The notes under the pieces: generated by a model | The model's input: only the letters and a program-made list of their open reading frames with translations | Told to the model about the DNA's origin: nothing | The model's database searches: none | Source of the DNA: an uncultured Eubacteriaceae bacterium | GTDB lineage: Bacteria > Bacillota > Clostridia > Lachnospirales > Lachnospiraceae | Assembly: GCA_945938055.1 (NCBI GenBank) | Contig: CAMEUH010000036.1 | Coordinates: 1-14,707, forward strand | Reading direction: 5' to 3' | Length of the DNA: 14,707 nucleotides | Translations under genes and position numbers: made by a program | Shown: piece after piece, positions 12,535 through 14,707 of the stretch | Layout of the letters: each line of letters starts with the position of its first letter | Numbering within the stretch: position 1 is the stretch's first letter

Positions 12535-14442
12535 ATGAATAAGAAAGAAGAATTTAAACCGTATATACCGGCGGATAAGGTAGTTCCGGAATTGACCGTA
12601 ACTTCCATTATCCTTGGTGTGATACTGGCTGTGGTATTTGGAGGTGCCAATGCTTATCTTGGATTGCGTGTGGGCATGACTGTTTCGGCATCCATACCGG
12701 CAGCTGTGATTTCAATGGGAATTATCCGCTTTGTTTTGCGCAGGGATTCCATATTGGAAAATAATATTGTGCAGACGATTGGTTCTGCAGGTGAATCTCT
12801 GGCTGCGGGTGCTATTTTTACCATGCCGGCACTTTTTATGTGGGCAAATGAAGGCGCCATGGAAAAGCCGGGACTTATGGAGATTGCTTTGATTGCTTTA
12901 TGTGGTGGTATCCTGGGCGTACTGTTTATGATTCCGTTAAGAAATGCATTAATTGTACAGGAGCATGGAACGCTGCCTTATCCGGAGGGAAAAGCATGTG
13001 CGGAGGTTCTCCTTGCGGGAGAAGAAGGAGGAGCATCGGCAAAAACCGTATTTTCAGGACTTGGTGTGGCAGCAGTTTACAAGTTTATTGCAGATGGATT
13101 GAAAATTTTCCCAAGTGAGGTAGACTGGTCCATCAAGTCATATAAGGGTTCTGGAATTGGAATGGATGTACTTCCAGCACTTGCGGGAATTGGTTATATT
13201 TGTGGATTAAAGGTTTCCTCATATCTTCTTGCGGGCGGTGTTCTTGGATGGTTCTGTTTAATGCCTCTGATTGCACTGTTTGGAGGAGATGCGGTTCTTT
13301 ATCCGGGTAGTGTTCCAATCAGCCAGATGGGAACATGGGATATCTGGGGAAGTTATATCCGGTATATTGGTGCCGGTGCCGTTGCGGCAGGAGGTATTAT
13401 TAGTCTGATAAAATCTCTTCCTCTGATTGTGGATACATTTAAGAAAGCAATGAAGGGAATGGGTTCTAAGTCAGAAGACAACAGCCGTCTGAACAAGGAC
13501 CTTTCCATGACCATAGTATTAATCGGTATTGGAATTGCAGCAATTGCAATGTGGCTGATTCCAACCATCCCGGTTAATTTAATTGGTGCAATTATTATTG
13601 TTATTTTTGGTTTCTTTTTTGCAACGGTTTCTTCCAGAATGGTAGGTATCGTGGGAAGTAGTAATAATCCGGTATCCGGAATGGCAATTGCGACTCTGTT
13701 AATCGCATCCATGCTTCTTAAGGCAACGGGACTTGTTGGAACAGCCGGAATGGTGGGAGCGATTACAATCGGCTCGGTTATCTGTATTATTGCCGCCATG
13801 GCAGGAGATACTTCACAGGATTTAAAGACCGGCTATATCGTCGGTGCAACTCCAATGAAGCAGCAGATTGGTGAACTCATTGGCGCAGTTGTTTCTGCCA
13901 TTGCGATTGGAGCGATTCTTTATCTGTTTAATGAAGCGTGGAAGTTTGGCTCAACGGAAATTTCTGCTCCACAGGCAACCCTCATGAAGATGGTGGTGGA
14001 AGGAGTGTTTGGCGGTAATCTTCCTTGGAATCTGGTATTTGCGGGTGCCGGTATTGCGATTGTTGTGGAAATTCTGCAGATTCCGGTACTTCCGTTTGCA
14101 GTTGGACTTTACTTACCAATTCATCTGAGTACCCCGATGGTTGTAGGTGGATTAATCCGATATTATTTTGAAAAGAAGAAGATGGATTCAGAAGAGGAAC
14201 GTAAGAAAACGATTGACAAGGGAGTATTGTATTCTTCCGGTCTGATTGCAGGCGAAGGCCTTGTTGGTATCCTGCTCGCAGTATTTGCAATTATTCCGTT
14301 TGGCGCAGGAAAGCTTGGCGATGCAATTAATCTTTCCGGAAAATGTAACCTTGGAAATATTGGCGGTCTGATTGCCTTTGCATTATTGTGCGGAACGCTT
14401 GTATTTGCAATGACAAAAAAAGATAAGAAAGCAGGCAGGTAA
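12535..14442 (+). CDS. OPT-family oligopeptide transporter
   Basis: This 635-residue membrane protein belongs to the oligopeptide transporter (OPT) superfamily, which takes up small peptides and, in some branches, metal chelates, using a proton gradient. About 14-16 hydrophobic segments are visible. Family marks include the N-terminal 'PELTVTSIILGVILAVVFG' region followed by 'GANAYLGLRVG' (37-47), and 'GTLPYPEGKACAEVLLAGEEGG' around 145-166, which holds the conserved Y-P-E-G (149-152). The bacterial TIGR00733-like branch fits by length. AAGGAA (12521-12526) lies eight bases before the ATG. The gene is followed after seven bases by a PqqD-like gene, so the two almost certainly form an operon. 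The carried substrate is unknown; peptides are the default guess. Confidence 0.92.
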   Translation: MNKKEEFKPYIPADKVVPELTVTSIILGVILAVVFGGANAYLGLRVGMTVSASIPAAVISMGIIRFVLRRDSILENNIVQTIGSAGESLAAGAIFTMPALFMWANEGAMEKPGLMEIALIALCGGILGVLFMIPLRNALIVQEHGTLPYPEGKACAEVLLAGEEGGASAKTVFSGLGVAAVYKFIADGLKIFPSEVDWSIKSYKGSGIGMDVLPALAGIGYICGLKVSSYLLAGGVLGWFCLMPLIALFGGDAVLYPGSVPISQMGTWDIWGSYIRYIGAGAVAAGGIISLIKSLPLIVDTFKKAMKGMGSKSEDNSRLNKDLSMTIVLIGIGIAAIAMWLIPTIPVNLIGAIIIVIFGFFFATVSSRMVGIVGSSNNPVSGMAIATLLIASMLLKATGLVGTAGMVGAITIGSVICIIAAMAGDTSQDLKTGYIVGATPMKQQIGELIGAVVSAIAIGAILYLFNEAWKFGSTEISAPQATLMKMVVEGVFGGNLPWNLVFAGAGIAIVVEILQIPVLPFAVGLYLPIHLSTPMVVGGLIRYYFEKKKMDSEEERKKTIDKGVLYSSGLIAGEGLVGILLAVFAIIPFGAGKLGDAINLSGKCNLGNIGGLIAFALLCGTLVFAMTKKDKKAGR

Positions 14443-14449
14443 AACTGTT

Positions 14450-14707
14450 ATGGCAAAAAAGAAAGAAAATTATCTGGATTATGTGCCAAAGCAGAATGCA
14501 AGGTATGAATGGAGTAAGAATGAACAGGGAAATGTAGTGGTACGTGTCCATAATACGGGACTGTTTAACCGAATTGCCCAGCTTCTTTTCCGACGCCCGA
14601 AGTATTCCAATATTGAACTGGACGAGTTTGGTTCTTTTGTATGGGAACAGATTGATGGCGTGAAAAACGTTTATGAAATCGGAATTCAGGTAAAAGAACA
14701 TTTTGGA
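14450..14707 (+). CDS. PqqD-like protein (RiPP recognition element fold), cut by the window edge
   Basis: The ATG at 14450 opens a frame that is still open at the end of the window, giving 86 residues. The sequence runs from a basic start ('MAKKKENYLDYVP') through a strand region ('NVVVRVHNTG', 28-37) to 'NIELDEFGSFVWEQIDGVKNVYEI' (54-77), followed by a helix ('GIQVKEHFG'). This pattern, hydrophobic-D-x-x-G-x-x-x-W-x-x-IDG-x-x-x-V, is typical of PqqD, a small winged-helix domain that binds peptide leaders in PQQ and other RiPP pathways. Stand-alone PqqD-like proteins also occur outside such clusters. It starts seven bases after the OPT stop, with AGGCAGG (14433-14439) as a probable ribosome binding site inside the OPT coding end, which suggests translational coupling. 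No radical-SAM partner or precursor peptide is visible. Confidence 0.8.
   Translation, partial: MAKKKENYLDYVPKQNARYEWSKNEQGNVVVRVHNTGLFNRIAQLLFRRPKYSNIELDEFGSFVWEQIDGVKNVYEIGIQVKEHFG

Noticed and set aside
13353..13799. 148-codon reverse-strand frame opposite the OPT gene
   Set aside because: It is antisense to a conserved membrane protein gene; low-complexity Ile/Pro/Ala content is what the opposite strand of hydrophobic codons gives, and no supporting ribosome binding site was identified.
14327..14701. 124-codon reverse-strand frame at the right edge
   Set aside because: It overlaps the end of OPT and the PqqD-like gene, both with recognisable family motifs on the + strand.
1..14707. CRISPR arrays, insertion sequences, phage or integrase genes, tRNA genes
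   Set aside because: No repeated spacer pattern, transposase or integrase motif, or cloverleaf was seen on either strand.

Overview
The window looks like chromosome of a low-to-mid GC Gram-positive anaerobe of the class Clostridia, most likely a gut Lachnospiraceae. This rests on gene content (TrpB2-type tryptophan synthase beta, a LacI-like sensor fused to GGDEF-EAL, an OPT transporter followed by a PqqD-like protein), strong purine-rich ribosome binding sites, AT-rich spacers and TAAAAT/TATAAT promoters. It is an inference from family resemblance, not a taxonomic assignment. I see no tRNA, rRNA, CRISPR array, insertion sequence or phage gene.

Left part (1-7617, all + strand): an AT-rich leader with an extended -10 promoter; a lipoprotein of uncertain function; a membrane HD-GYP protein (probable c-di-GMP phosphodiesterase); a stand-alone TrpB2 with its own consensus promoter and three helically phased TGTAAAAC repeats upstream; a strong terminator; a CorA-type divalent cation transporter; and a 903-residue protein joining a LacI-like ligand-binding domain, a probable GAF-like middle, a degenerate GGDEF and an intact EAL domain. 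Both c-di-GMP proteins look like degraders of the messenger. A 13-bp hairpin with T-rich flanks closes this block and probably serves both strands.

Middle (7707-12381, - strand): a PutP-type sodium/proline symporter and, upstream of it with its own promoter, the most unusual gene here. It encodes about 1010 residues with a PEP-synthase-like ATP-grasp domain, a middle region, a phosphohistidine swivel domain, and a C-terminal class I glutamine amidotransferase of the peptidase C26 type. The layout matches the Campylobacter jejuni capsule enzymes Cj1418 (glutamine kinase, which phosphorylates the amide nitrogen of glutamine) and Cj1417 (gamma-glutamyl-CDP-amidate hydrolase) joined in one chain. 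The cytidylyltransferase that acts between these steps in Campylobacter is not in the window. A route to a phosphoramidate (P-N bond) metabolite is the main hypothesis to test.

Right part (12535-14707, + strand): an OPT-family oligopeptide transporter, divergent from the fusion gene, with the two -35 boxes 22 bp apart, then a PqqD-like (RiPP recognition element fold) gene cut off by the window edge. The theme of the right half is transport and handling of peptides, proline and glutamine; a functional link between the divergent genes is inferred only from their shared promoter region.

Three gene starts were moved inward from the longest open frame (to 2418, 9248 and 12381), because the longer versions begin inside promoter elements while the chosen starts have good ribosome binding sites.
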